DNA from: Acidaminococcus massiliensis
Lineage (GTDB): Bacteria; Bacillota; Negativicutes; Acidaminococcales; Acidaminococcaceae
DNA length: 64,000 nt
Reading direction: 5' to 3'
Assembly (NCBI RefSeq): GCF_900095825.1
Contig: NZ_LT608315.1
Coordinates: 2,045,628 to 2,109,627, forward strand
Below are positions 27,589 through 36,425 of the stretch, in pieces. The position numbers and the translations under genes were made by a program. The notes under the pieces were generated by a model. That model made no database searches and was not told the origin of the DNA. It worked only from the letters and a program-made list of their open reading frames with translations. Positions within the stretch are counted from its first letter, which is position 1; every line of letters begins with the position of its first letter.

Positions 27589-29534
27589 CAAATATCCATC
27601 CCTGCCCAATGTCCCCAATACACTGCATTGGTGATGGTGGACACCCGTGCTGCGTCTCCGATGACCCTGACAAAGGGGGCACTGTTCCGCAAAGCCTCCA
27701 CTACATCCGTCCGGGACCGCTGGCCCAGGGCGCAGATCACCGTATCCCCAGGCACCAACACCTGCTTTCCGGAAGGATCGGTGCAGAGGATACCCTTTTG
27801 GGTCACTTCTACCCCTTTGTATCCCGTGTGGACCGTGGCTGTTTTGGCGATTTCCGCCAGCAGCAAAGGACGGTGGCGCACATTGGCATCGGGGGCCAGG
27901 GTGGGACGCATTTCCACGATTTCCACCTTTTTTCCTTCCTGGCCCAGGTGGATGGCACATTCACACCCGGCCAGGCCGCCGCCGAACACCACCACATGGT
28001 CCCCCACTTTGTCTTTTTCCTTGTAGTAGTTGTTCACGATCACCACATTGTCCCCGTCCAGTCCTTTGATGGGAGGCACCAGAGGCGTGGAGCCAGCAGC
28101 GATGATCAGGGCATCGGGCTTTTCCGCCTCCACCGTTTCCGGGGTGGATTCCGTGTTCAGCCGGATCTCCGCTCCTGCCTTCCGGGCCAGCAGTTCGTAG
28201 GTATGGGCCAGCTGGTACATCTCTTTCTTGAAGGGAATGGCCTGCTCACTTTTCAGGATGCCCCCCACTTCCCCTTCTTTTTCCATCAGGATCACCCGGT
28301 GGCCCCGGCGGGCAGCGGTATAGGCGGCGTACAGGCCCCCAGGGCCTCCGCCCACCACAACCACTTTCTTCTTCACCGGTGCCGGCTGGACTTCCGTCCC
28401 GTCCAGTTCCCGTCCGATGAAGGGGTTCACCGTACACCGGCGAGTACCGGTGGCCGCCCGTTCCGCCATGCAGGTGAAGCACCGGAGACAATGGACGATT
28501 TCCTCTTCCCGGCCTTCTTCGATTTTCCGGGGCGTTTCCGGATCTGCCAGCAGCTGCCGGGCCATGTACACCACATCCGCCTTTCCGGAAGCGACGATTT
28601 CTTCCATCATGGCCGGGTCCGTGAGCCCCCCGATGGCAGCCACCGGTTTTGCTACATGCTTCTTGATTTCCGCCGCCAGGTACACATTCCGGCCGTGGTC
28701 CTCGAACATGGAGGGATGGGTGATCCCGAAAGTCTTCTGGTAAGTGCCGGCGGATACATGGATCAGGTCCGCATAGGGTTCGACGGCCTGGGCAATCTTC
28801 ACCCCTTCGTCCAGTCCGTAGCCTCCTTCCGCAAATTCCGCCCCGCTCATCCGGAACTCGATGGGGAAAAAGGGCCCCACCGCAGCCCGCACCGATTTCA
28901 GGACTTCCACCGCAAACCGGGCCCGGTTTTCCAAGGAGCCGCCGTATCCGTCCTTCCGGTGGTTGAACAGGGGGGATAGGAACTGGTTGATCAGCCAGCC
29001 GTGGCCTCCATGGATCATCACCATTTCAAAGCCCGCCCGTTTGGCCAGGCCAGCAGCATGGCCGTAGGCAGCCACGATGTCATCGATCAGCTCCTGGGTC
29101 AGGGCCCGCACCGGAACCCCATCGGCCCGGACTCCGTCACTGGGGCCCCACTGATGGAGGCTGTGCTGCTTTTCCTTATCCGTCATGTAGGTACCGGCAA
29201 ACTGACCGGAATGGGACAGTTCCAGGGAAGGGATGGCGCCATGCCGACGGATGGCGTCTGCCGTATAGGTGGCGCAGGCCAGGGAATTCAGGATGCTTTC
29301 ATCCAGATGGTAGGCATGGGAGCCGTCGGTGGCCGGATGGACCATCAGTTCCGAAACTGTGACCGCCCCGGCTCCTCCTTTGGCCCGGAGTTCATAAAAG
29401 GCCGTGGATTTAGGGCCGATGCATCCGTCATTGGTGATGTCCGTACCTCCCATGGGAGCGGAGAAGATCCGGTTCCGGAAAGTGGTGCGTCCCAAGGTGA
29501 TGGGGCTGGACAGATGGGGAAATTTGCGCTGCAT
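27588..29534 (-). CDS. FadH/BaiCD-type FMN, Fe-S, FAD oxidoreductase
   Basis: A 648-residue old-yellow-enzyme fusion. Residues 1 to about 340 are an FMN-binding TIM barrel (MIHGGHGWLINQFLSP). A cysteine cluster CLRCFTCMAE...RRCTVNP binds [4Fe-4S]. The C-terminal third has two dinucleotide folds (VVVGGGPGGLYAA and VVFGGGLAGCECA). Such enzymes reduce activated C=C bonds: 2,4-dienoyl-CoA, enoates or bile-acid enones. The substrate is not evident. GAGGAGG precedes the ATG. A LysR gene lies just upstream on the same strand with a candidate operator between. Confidence 0.93.
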   Translation of the reverse strand: MQRKFPHLSSPITLGRTTFRNRIFSAPMGGTDITNDGCIGPKSTAFYELRAKGGAGAVTVSELMVHPATDGSHAYHLDESILNSLACATYTADAIRRHGAIPSLELSHSGQFAGTYMTDKEKQHSLHQWGPSDGVRADGVPVRALTQELIDDIVAAYGHAAGLAKRAGFEMVMIHGGHGWLINQFLSPLFNHRKDGYGGSLENRARFAVEVLKSVRAAVGPFFPIEFRMSGAEFAEGGYGLDEGVKIAQAVEPYADLIHVSAGTYQKTFGITHPSMFEDHGRNVYLAAEIKKHVAKPVAAIGGLTDPAMMEEIVASGKADVVYMARQLLADPETPRKIEEGREEEIVHCLRCFTCMAERAATGTRRCTVNPFIGRELDGTEVQPAPVKKKVVVVGGGPGGLYAAYTAARRGHRVILMEKEGEVGGILKSEQAIPFKKEMYQLAHTYELLARKAGAEIRLNTESTPETVEAEKPDALIIAAGSTPLVPPIKGLDGDNVVIVNNYYKEKDKVGDHVVVFGGGLAGCECAIHLGQEGKKVEIVEMRPTLAPDANVRHRPLLLAEIAKTATVHTGYKGVEVTQKGILCTDPSGKQVLVPGDTVICALGQRSRTDVVEALRNSAPFVRVIGDAARVSTITNAVYWGHWAGMDI

Positions 29535-29587
29535 GTGATTGCCTCCTCAAAAATCATTTCTATTGTATCTGTCTTCCACCCTATCAT

Positions 29588-29623
29588 AAAAAAGAGACTG
29601 CCGTCCAGCAAGGAAGCGGCAGT
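29588..29623 (-). terminator. Terminator after the LysR gene
   Basis: Stem ACTGCCG / CGGCAGT with a long loop followed by CTCTTTTTT on the minus strand, separating the LysR gene from the oxidoreductase. Confidence 0.75.
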
Positions 29624-29626
29624 AGG

Positions 29627-29645
29627 TATCAATAAATTGTTGATA
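29627..29645 (-). promoter_or_regulatory. Candidate LysR-type operator
   Basis: The perfect interrupted palindrome TATCAA-N7-TTGATA (19 bp, containing the T-N11-A LysR-box geometry) lies directly after the LysR stop and about 95 bp before the oxidoreductase start. A LysR protein acting on the next gene would bind here. Confidence 0.5.
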
Positions 29646-29647
29646 GA

Positions 29648-30511
29648 TTATACCAGTCGGGGACAAACCGCCAGCAGCTCCTGGAACAGGGTGTCTTCCG
29701 CCCGGTTTTGGGGGCACACAAAGAACACCTGCCAAGGGGCGGTTTCCCGGAGAGGGATCTGTCGGAGAGGAGCTTCTACAGGATGGATGGCCGCATCGAT
29801 GCCGATGCCCCGACCCTCCCTGCAGAACTGGTAAATCAGGCTGCTTTCCATGGTCTTCACCGCAAAATGAGGCGTAAAGCCAAAATCCCCGCACCGCTCC
29901 GCCACATTGTGATAAATGGAAAAATGTTCGTTGAGGCACAAGAGGGGCTCCCCTTTCAAGTCTTCCAGGGACAGGCTGTCCCGGCCATAGAGAGGATGCC
30001 CTGGGTACACCACTGCTCCCACCGGCGCCCGGAACAGTTCTCGGCGAAAGAACCCCTCCGGAGCCTGCGTCCCCACGCAGAACCCGCAGGACAGGGTCCC
30101 TTCTTGGAGCAGCCGCAGGATATTTTCATTGAAATCCTCCACCCATTCCAGCCGGAATTCCGGATGCTGGGCAGCCGCCTCCTGGAGCTTCCCTATGGAA
30201 ATCACATGGAGGACCCCGCAGGCGAAGCCCATCCGCAGTCCCTGCTGCTGTCGCTTCATTTCCTGGATCCCCAACTGGAGCCGGAGCAGCTGGGCGGAGA
30301 AAGAACGGCTGTGTTCATAGAAATAGTCTCCCTCTCGGGTAGGCTCCATCCCTTTGGGAGTGCGGACAAAAAGCTTGGCCTGGAGCTCCCCTTCCAGCAC
30401 ACCGATGATCCGGCTCACCCCCTGGGGCGTCAGGAACAGCACCTTGGCCGCCTGATGGATGCTTTTCTTTTCATAAACCTGCTGGAAACAGCGGATGGCC
30501 CTGGTATCCAT
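29648..30511 (-). CDS. LysR-family transcriptional regulator
   Basis: A 287-residue LysR regulator. The N-terminal winged helix spans about residues 1-60 (AIRCFQQVYEKKSIHQAA, TPQGVSRIIGVLEGEL), followed by the two-lobed effector domain. The ATG at 30511 has AAGGAGGG upstream, so the 17-residue N-terminal extension is rejected. It is probably the regulator of the downstream FadH/BaiCD-type oxidoreductase. Confidence 0.93.
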   Translation of the reverse strand: MDTRAIRCFQQVYEKKSIHQAAKVLFLTPQGVSRIIGVLEGELQAKLFVRTPKGMEPTREGDYFYEHSRSFSAQLLRLQLGIQEMKRQQQGLRMGFACGVLHVISIGKLQEAAAQHPEFRLEWVEDFNENILRLLQEGTLSCGFCVGTQAPEGFFRRELFRAPVGAVVYPGHPLYGRDSLSLEDLKGEPLLCLNEHFSIYHNVAERCGDFGFTPHFAVKTMESSLIYQFCREGRGIGIDAAIHPVEAPLRQIPLRETAPWQVFFVCPQNRAEDTLFQELLAVCPRLV

Positions 30512-30648
30512 GCTTCTTCCCTCCTTGGGGAGGATTGTAACACGGGAGGAGTAGGGTGTCAACGGATGGAGGATAGAGAAGGCTAAGCGATTCAGTAGCT
30601 AGGCGGTTGGGTGAATTGAGTCTCTTTACTAGGTTTCCCCAATCCCCA

Positions 30649-30677
30649 TTGACAAACTGTACTTTATACGGTATCAT
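30649..30677 (+). promoter_or_regulatory. metNI promoter
   Basis: TTGACA (30649-30654) and TATCAT (30672-30677) separated by exactly 17 bp, ending about 15 bp before the SAM riboswitch. Confidence 0.8.
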
Positions 30678-30691
30678 TTAAAGCGCATTGA

Positions 30692-30799
30692 TTTCATCGA
30701 GAGTAACGGAGGGACTGGCCCAATGAAGTTACGGCAACCATCAGCGGCGCAGCCGGCTGAACGGTGCTAAGTCCACCAGGCAGTGCCTGAAAGATGAAG
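30692..30799 (+). ncRNA. SAM-I (S-box) riboswitch
   Basis: The S-box core is plain: TTCATCGAGAG, then GAGGGACTGGCCC, ATGAAG, CGGCAACC, GGTGCTAAGTCC and a closing GATGAA that pairs with TTCATC (P1: 30693-30698 with 30793-30798). It is followed by a terminator, so high S-adenosylmethionine should stop transcription before metN. Confidence 0.96.
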
Positions 30800-30819
30800 A
30801 TGAGTAAGCCCAACTGATT

Positions 30820-30849
30820 CCTCTTCACATCAGATGAAGAGGTTTTTTT
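30820..30849 (+). terminator. Riboswitch-controlled terminator
   Basis: Hairpin CCTCTTCA / TGAAGAGG followed by seven T. Its 5' arm can pair instead with the GATGAAGATGAG stretch at the end of the aptamer, which gives the expected antiterminator. Confidence 0.92.
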
Positions 30850-30871
30850 ATTTCTACGGAGGTGAACCCCC

Positions 30872-31909
30872 ATGATAGAACTGCAGCATATCGAAAAGAT
30901 CTATCATACAGCTTCAGGGGACCTACACGCCCTGAAGGATATCAACCTGACCATCAATGAAGGCGAGATCTTCGGGATCATCGGCCTTTCCGGGGCCGGC
31001 AAAAGCACCCTGGTCCGCTGCATCAACATGCTGGAAAAGCCCACCAGCGGCAAAGTGATCGTGGACGGCCAGGAAATGACCGCCCTGGGAGAAGAACAGC
31101 TGCGGAAAGCCCGGCAGAATATCGGCATGATCTTCCAGCATTTCAATCTGCTCTCCAGCCGCACGGTCTACGGCAACATCGCTTTCCCCCTGGAAATCCA
31201 AGGCATGGACAAGGCTTCCATCCAAAAGAAGGTGGCCCCCCTGCTGGAACTGGTCGGGCTCAGTGACCGGGCCGACCACTACCCCAGCCAGCTTTCCGGC
31301 GGGCAGAAACAGCGGGTAGGCATTGCCCGTGCCCTGGCCAGCGATCCCAAAGTGCTCCTGTGCGACGAAGCCACTTCTGCCCTGGATCCCCAGACCACGG
31401 AAAGCATCCTCTCCCTGCTCCGGGACATCAACAAACGGCTCCACATCACCATCGTCATGATCACCCACCAGATGAACGTGGTGAAGGAAATCTGCGACCG
31501 AGTGGCCGTCATCGAAAACGGAGAGATCATCGAACAGGGCTCCATGGTGGATATCTTCACCAATCCCCAGAAGGCTACCACCAAGGAATTCGTAGCCAGC
31601 ATCCAGCACAATGACCTGCCGGATTTCGTCAAGAAGTTGGACATCCACAAGGAATACCGGCCTGGGGACAAGGCCCTGGTGAGCCTGAGCTTCATCGGGG
31701 ACAGTGCGGGAGAACCCATCGTCTCTGTGCTGATCAAACAATACGATACCAATGTGAACATCCTCACGGCCAATATCGAGACCCTGCAGGATACCCCCTT
31801 CGGGACCCTGCTCATTGAAGTGGAAGGTGACGAGGCCCATCTGAAAAAGGCCCTGGATTACCTCCATGAAAGAAAAGTAAAAGATGAGGTGATCGGTTAT
31901 GTCTCCTAA
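30872..31909 (+). CDS. metN: Methionine ABC transporter ATP-binding protein
   Basis: A 345-residue ATPase of the D/L-methionine importer. Walker A GLSGAGKSTL (near residue 38), signature LSGGQKQRVGIARAL, Walker B VLLCDEATSALD and the H-loop MITHQMN are intact. The C-terminal extension from about residue 260 is the NIL regulatory domain that binds methionine. It follows the S-box and overlaps metI by 11 bp. Confidence 0.97.
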   Translation: MIELQHIEKIYHTASGDLHALKDINLTINEGEIFGIIGLSGAGKSTLVRCINMLEKPTSGKVIVDGQEMTALGEEQLRKARQNIGMIFQHFNLLSSRTVYGNIAFPLEIQGMDKASIQKKVAPLLELVGLSDRADHYPSQLSGGQKQRVGIARALASDPKVLLCDEATSALDPQTTESILSLLRDINKRLHITIVMITHQMNVVKEICDRVAVIENGEIIEQGSMVDIFTNPQKATTKEFVASIQHNDLPDFVKKLDIHKEYRPGDKALVSLSFIGDSAGEPIVSVLIKQYDTNVNILTANIETLQDTPFGTLLIEVEGDEAHLKKALDYLHERKVKDEVIGYVS

Positions 31910-32561
31910 TATGATCCATCTGCTGATCAAGGCCCTGGGGGAAACCCTTTACATGGTGGCCCTGTCCGCTGCCATTGCATCCCTCTTCGGCATCCCCCTA
32001 GGGGTGATCCTGACCATTACCGGGAAAGGGCACATCAAGGAAAACGCTGCCCTCCACAAAACCCTGGGCTCCATTGTGAATGCCCTCCGTTCCGTGCCTT
32101 TCATCATCCTCATGGTTGCCATCATCCCCCTGACCCGGCTGATCGTCGGTTCTTCCATCGGGACCACCGCTGCCATCGTCCCGTTGACCATTTCTTGTAC
32201 CCCGTTCATTTCCCGGATCATCGAATCCTCCCTCCTGGAAGTGGATCCAGGGGTCATCGAGGCAGCCCAGAGCATGGGAGCCAGTCCCATGCAGATCATC
32301 TGGAAAGTGCTGCTGCCGGAAGCCATGCATTCCATCGTGCTGGGCATCACCCTGGCAGTGATCAGCCTGATCGGTTCCAGTGCCATGGCCGGAGCATTGG
32401 GCGGCGGCGGCCTGGGAGACCTGGCCATCCGGTACGGCTATCAGCGGTTCCAGGCGGACACCATGGTGGCCACGGTCATCGTGCTGATTGTCCTGGTCCA
32501 GGTGGTCCAGACCATCGGGAATCGGATCTCGGCTAAATTGAATAAGACGAAAATCAAATAG
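31899..32561 (+). CDS. metI: Methionine ABC transporter permease
   Basis: A 220-residue inner-membrane permease with about five hydrophobic segments and the ABC-contacting loop around ESSLLEVDPGVIEAAQSMGA. It is the usual MetI length. The gene starts inside the metN 3' end. A terminator follows and no metQ substrate-binding gene is present, so the lipoprotein must be encoded elsewhere. Confidence 0.96.
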   Translation: MSPNMIHLLIKALGETLYMVALSAAIASLFGIPLGVILTITGKGHIKENAALHKTLGSIVNALRSVPFIILMVAIIPLTRLIVGSSIGTTAAIVPLTISCTPFISRIIESSLLEVDPGVIEAAQSMGASPMQIIWKVLLPEAMHSIVLGITLAVISLIGSSAMAGALGGGGLGDLAIRYGYQRFQADTMVATVIVLIVLVQVVQTIGNRISAKLNKTKIK

Positions 32562-32565
32562 GATA

Positions 32566-32604
32566 GGGGCTGTTGCACAGAACGTACAACGGCCCCTTTC
32601 TTTC
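32566..32604 (+). terminator. Terminator after metI
   Basis: Stem GGGGCTGTTG(CAC) / (GT)ACAACGGCCCC followed by TTTCTTTC. The roughly 85 bp from here to the next gene show nothing recognisable. Confidence 0.85.
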
Positions 32605-32689
32605 ATGTATAATAGTATTTGCAGGATTCCTAAACTGCCCTGCACTCTGCTTAAAATTTTTTAATCACGGATCTTTCTTTTATTTCTCT

Positions 32690-33490
32690 TCAGATTCCTG
32701 CCTGGTTACAATAGACGAATGCCGGTTGGCTGAAGATTTTTTGCTGTTCCATTTCCCGATACTCCAGGAACTGGCCGACTGCGCCGGAGAGCATCCTCCA
32801 ATTCCGGTAATCCTGCCAGCTGCTGCCCTGTCGGGGATCCTGTTGGGGATCAAACACCTTTTGGCTGGCGATCATCCCTGCCAGCGAAACTCCTGCGTTC
32901 AAAGGATCTTTCCAATAGGAAGCCAGCTGCTGTCCCAACTGTTGTTCATTTCCCCAGGAAGGAGACTGGAGCAGGGAGGAATGGGGATCCAGCCGCTGGA
33001 GATAAGCAGCTGGCGGCAGCGGATGCTTGAATTTGGACAAAAAGGCCGTTCCTATCCTCCTGGCAAAGGGGTCTTCATCCGGGTCGCCCTTATACAGGGG
33101 TTCAGCCAGGTACAGGCTGTCCAGATAAAAGGGATCCATACTGCCCTTCTGGGTTCCTGCGACCTTGGCATATCGGCTGCTTACCACGACCACATCGTAC
33201 CACCCAGCGGGGCTATCGAATTCCATATCCGGATCCATGCCATTGGGCAGTGCCACATGATGCTCTTTGTCCATAAAAGAATGCTTCCCCCCGGATACAC
33301 TGAGAGGATGATCCTCGGGGATTTCCATGTCTACTTCCGGATCCCTCTGAAAATCTGCCAGATACCAGGCAATCCCATGCCCCTTCAGGCCTCGGTTGTG
33401 AGACGGGTACTCCTGGTAGCGAAAAAGACGGATTGGGTGCGGGGTACCATTGAAGATCCTCATGTGGTTCAGAAGATTACTGTTTTCCAT
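32690..33490 (-). CDS. Hypothetical protein with an NGTPH-type N-terminal domain
   Basis: A 266-residue soluble protein of unknown function. By eye, residues 10-125 resemble small phage and Firmicutes proteins that begin FNGTPHPI and carry a YDVVVVSSRYA segment (here near residue 95). After that come an acidic DPDEDPFARR stretch and a Gln-rich, Trp-rich C-terminal half. AAAGGAG precedes the ATG at 33490; an extension to 33565 overlaps the promoter. It is divergent from the equally unknown 33595-35256 gene, about 100 bp away. No signal peptide is seen. Confidence 0.7.
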   Translation of the reverse strand: MENSNLLNHMRIFNGTPHPIRLFRYQEYPSHNRGLKGHGIAWYLADFQRDPEVDMEIPEDHPLSVSGGKHSFMDKEHHVALPNGMDPDMEFDSPAGWYDVVVVSSRYAKVAGTQKGSMDPFYLDSLYLAEPLYKGDPDEDPFARRIGTAFLSKFKHPLPPAAYLQRLDPHSSLLQSPSWGNEQQLGQQLASYWKDPLNAGVSLAGMIASQKVFDPQQDPRQGSSWQDYRNWRMLSGAVGQFLEYREMEQQKIFSQPAFVYCNQAGI

Positions 33491-33521
33491 ATTTATCCAC
33501 TCCTTTATTATTGCTGCCTCC

Positions 33522-33550
33522 ACTATACACGGCCGGATCCTTCCAGACAA
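33522..33550 (-). promoter_or_regulatory. Promoter of the 32690-33490 gene
   Basis: TTGTCT (33545-33550) and TATAGT (33522-33527) on the minus strand with a 17-bp spacer, 30 bp before the ATG. Confidence 0.65.
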
Positions 33551-33594
33551 AGGTAAAATAGCCATTTTCCTTATTTTTTCCTGAGGTGAACATC

Positions 33595-35256
33595 ATGACT
33601 ATGAGACAGACAAGGAAAGACGTTATCGACCTTCCTGATCCAGATAAGAACATCATGACCATCCAATCTGCAATCAACGAATGCTGGCTGCCTTTGGAAG
33701 ATTTGATGAAAAAATTCTGCGGCCCAGTTGTCCATCCCTGGCTGTACACCGGTTTCACGGAATATCCAGCATATGAGAATCTTGGCAAACAGCGGAAGGC
33801 TCGAGAAAAATATCTGCAAGATCTTTGTCTCAAAGATAAACCAAAAGGACCGGAAGAAAAGGACCATCCTGAAAATTCTTTGGATATTTTCCAGGATCCG
33901 AACGTCAAGGGATTTTTTAGGAGACATTTTATCAACAACAACAATAGCGATAGCAATACCTTAGCGAAATTCCTGTCCCCCTACCAGAACAGTTTCCAAA
34001 AGCCAAAACCCAATGACAGACATAAGCAATTATATGATGCCAACCGGCTGGCCCAGCTGTATGTGGAATATTTTTTCAGGATAAAGGCCGGTGAAATATC
34101 CACCAACCACAAAGAAGCAGCTCTTCGGTGGCATCAGGAGGACTGGTCCTTCCTGGGCAAAAGGAAATATGATTATCTCCAAATCATCCTCCAGCAGCTC
34201 TACACGTCGGAAGAAGCCCAGGAGCTCCTGGAGCTTCCCAGCCGGAAAGCTCTTGATGCCTGGATTGTAAAGGGTTCCTTCGAGGGCAGCCTTTCCCTGG
34301 TCCCTGCCGCGCCCAACGATCCCCGTCACCCCAGCTTTTATCTGTGGGAAGAAGACCTGCTGGCAGACGTGTCGCACGGGGAAGATATAAGCCCTGAACT
34401 TCGGGGCCGCTGGTACAGTCCCCTGCACCGGAAACTGTATAAAGCCATCAAATACGGATATTGGCCCCTGACGAACGCCATCCTGGATTATAAAAATACC
34501 CCATCGCCAGATACGTTGATCACCTATGATCCTGCAGAGATCCTCTACAATCGATTAAAAGTGATCATGGGAAAAGAGGGAAAGGAAAAGCTGTATACTT
34601 CCCGGCTTTACGGCCTCCAGGACCGGAAGGAGCTCGCAGCCGCCTATTATCTTCTTGCCCAGCGTGCTGAAAGGATCAAGCATGAGATAAATGACATCCG
34701 AGAGAAAGAAAGAATAAACCTGAATGCAGATGTCCGTTACAAGGAATGTGTTTCTCAGCTGCTCAGTCCGGCCATCGACTTGGCGGAATTAGAGAAAGAT
34801 GGCTTGGATGGTACTGACTGCAGAGGATTATTGGAGGATCAATGGATCGATCCTGCTGATGCCGGGGATCCCTTTCTGGACGCCCTGGAGCAGGCACAGG
34901 ATCTGACCGAAAAGATGCAAAGGATCATCCGGCTGAAGTTGGAACTCAACCGGATGATCCGCGAACCCGAGAACAGATATGAAATTTACGCAGCGTTAGG
35001 GGGAATCAACTACAACTTCCGCCCCAGACCGACATCTGAGGAAGGAAGCAAGTATGGAATTGGACCACGGACGGTGGAGCTCAGCTTCTTGCCCAGTATC
35101 GTTCCCAGAGGATTTGCCTTCCTGGGTCCAGTCCGTATCCCCTTCTGTGCTGATACAGAGGACCTGGGAAATGCAGGAACTGCTCCCAAAATCATTGCAC
35201 AGCCAGGGGAAACTCAGCCTCTTGCCCAGGTTCCATCCCAGACGATGCGCCGGTAG
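33595..35256 (+). CDS. Hypothetical protein, 553 aa, no recognised domain
   Basis: A long soluble ORF that I cannot assign. It is rich in Tyr, Trp, Lys and Glu, apparently largely helical, with an Asn-rich patch (NNNNSDSN near residue 114) and a heptad-like stretch AERIKHEINDIREKERINL. No membrane segment, signal peptide, nuclease, ATPase or HTH motif is visible. The ATG at 33595 has GAGG 8 bases upstream; a GTG at 33586 overlaps that site. It looks more AT-rich than its neighbours over the first 500 bp, suggesting possible acquisition. Its 3' end overlaps convergent dpaL by 43 bp, so the last residues may not be ancestral. Confidence 0.65.
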   Translation: MTMRQTRKDVIDLPDPDKNIMTIQSAINECWLPLEDLMKKFCGPVVHPWLYTGFTEYPAYENLGKQRKAREKYLQDLCLKDKPKGPEEKDHPENSLDIFQDPNVKGFFRRHFINNNNSDSNTLAKFLSPYQNSFQKPKPNDRHKQLYDANRLAQLYVEYFFRIKAGEISTNHKEAALRWHQEDWSFLGKRKYDYLQIILQQLYTSEEAQELLELPSRKALDAWIVKGSFEGSLSLVPAAPNDPRHPSFYLWEEDLLADVSHGEDISPELRGRWYSPLHRKLYKAIKYGYWPLTNAILDYKNTPSPDTLITYDPAEILYNRLKVIMGKEGKEKLYTSRLYGLQDRKELAAAYYLLAQRAERIKHEINDIREKERINLNADVRYKECVSQLLSPAIDLAELEKDGLDGTDCRGLLEDQWIDPADAGDPFLDALEQAQDLTEKMQRIIRLKLELNRMIREPENRYEIYAALGGINYNFRPRPTSEEGSKYGIGPRTVELSFLPSIVPRGFAFLGPVRIPFCADTEDLGNAGTAPKIIAQPGETQPLAQVPSQTMRR

Positions 35257-36410
35257 CTCTCCCGATCCGTAGCGCCTTCAGTGCTGATGCACAGGACCCG
35301 GGAATCTTTGTCCAGGCCCAGCTCCTCTCTCAGGGGTTCCTGCTCTTTGTTCCGGTACAGTTCACAGACAAAGCCGCTGGTCACCGCTCCGCTTTCTCCG
35401 GAAATCACCCTGGGGTCCCCGGGGACCGGCGCGCCCAGGATCCGCATGCCTTGGGCCGCCACCCAATCAGGGACAGAAGCAAAATGCTCGGCATGAGCTG
35501 CCAGTTCCCCCCAGCCCAAGGTACAGGGTTCCCCGCAGGCCAATCCGGCCATAATGGTGTCCAATGCCCCAGTCACAGTGTGGAGCTTCCCATCCCCGGC
35601 AGCAGCAGTACGGAAGATGCAGTCCGCCCGATTGGGTTCCACAATGGTGATCACGGGCTTCTGGCTGCCGTAATAATCGGCGAAGAATCCGGTGAGTGCC
35701 CCACTCATGGCCCCCACTCCCGCCTGGAGGAAAATGTGGGTGGGAGGCTGGGATAGAGCCTCTGCCGCTTCCAGGGCCAGGGTGGTGTACCCTTCCATGA
35801 TCCACCCGGGAATGGTTTCGTATCCTTCCCAAGCCGTATCCTGGACCAATACTCCGCCAGTTTCTTCCGCCACCCGAGCAGCATGGCGCACCGTATCATC
35901 ATAATTGAATTCCGTGATACAGGCATCGCTGCCCAAAGCCCGGATGTTCTCCAGCCTTTCCCGGGAACTTCCTTTGGGCATGAATACCCGGCTCTTCACT
36001 CCCAGGCAGTGAGCGGTCCAAGCAATGCCCCGGCCGTGGTTCCCGTCGGTGGCCGTCACAAAACACAGGTCTTTGATCTTTGCATGGACTGCAGGATCTT
36101 GGAGCAGGGCAAAGGTCATTTCTGTTATGGGGATCCCCAGTTTCTCTCCCAGGACTTGGGCCACGCAGAAACTGCCTCCCAGTCCCTTGAAGGCATTGAG
36201 GCCGAACCGGAAGCTTTCATCTTTCACATAGAACGCCTCCAGCCCCAAGTGTTTTGCCAATCCCTTCAAATCCACCAGGGGCGTGGGCGCATATCCTGGG
36301 ATAGTCCGATGGAAGTTCCGGGCCGTTTCTGCTGCCTGTCGGGTAAAAAGCCCGTCCCATTGACATTTCCCGCTGGGTTTCCGGGTCACGATCTTGATTT
36401 CGTTCTCCAT
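35214..36410 (-). CDS. dpaL: Diaminopropionate ammonia-lyase
   Basis: A 398-residue fold-type II PLP enzyme converting 2,3-diaminopropionate to pyruvate and two ammonia (YgeX family). The PLP Lys75 lies in FGLNAFKGLGGSF, followed by TATDGNHGRGIAWTA and the glycine loop QAGVGAMSGALTGF. The ATG at 36410 is better spaced from GGGAG than the one at 36416. It is last in a four-gene operon with an M20 amidohydrolase, an amino-acid symporter and an N-carbamoylase, suggesting release and degradation of acylated or carbamoylated amino acids. Confidence 0.93.
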   Translation of the reverse strand: MENEIKIVTRKPSGKCQWDGLFTRQAAETARNFHRTIPGYAPTPLVDLKGLAKHLGLEAFYVKDESFRFGLNAFKGLGGSFCVAQVLGEKLGIPITEMTFALLQDPAVHAKIKDLCFVTATDGNHGRGIAWTAHCLGVKSRVFMPKGSSRERLENIRALGSDACITEFNYDDTVRHAARVAEETGGVLVQDTAWEGYETIPGWIMEGYTTLALEAAEALSQPPTHIFLQAGVGAMSGALTGFFADYYGSQKPVITIVEPNRADCIFRTAAAGDGKLHTVTGALDTIMAGLACGEPCTLGWGELAAHAEHFASVPDWVAAQGMRILGAPVPGDPRVISGESGAVTSGFVCELYRNKEQEPLREELGLDKDSRVLCISTEGATDRESYRRIVWDGTWARG

Positions 36411-36425
36411 CGTCATGCTCCCTTC

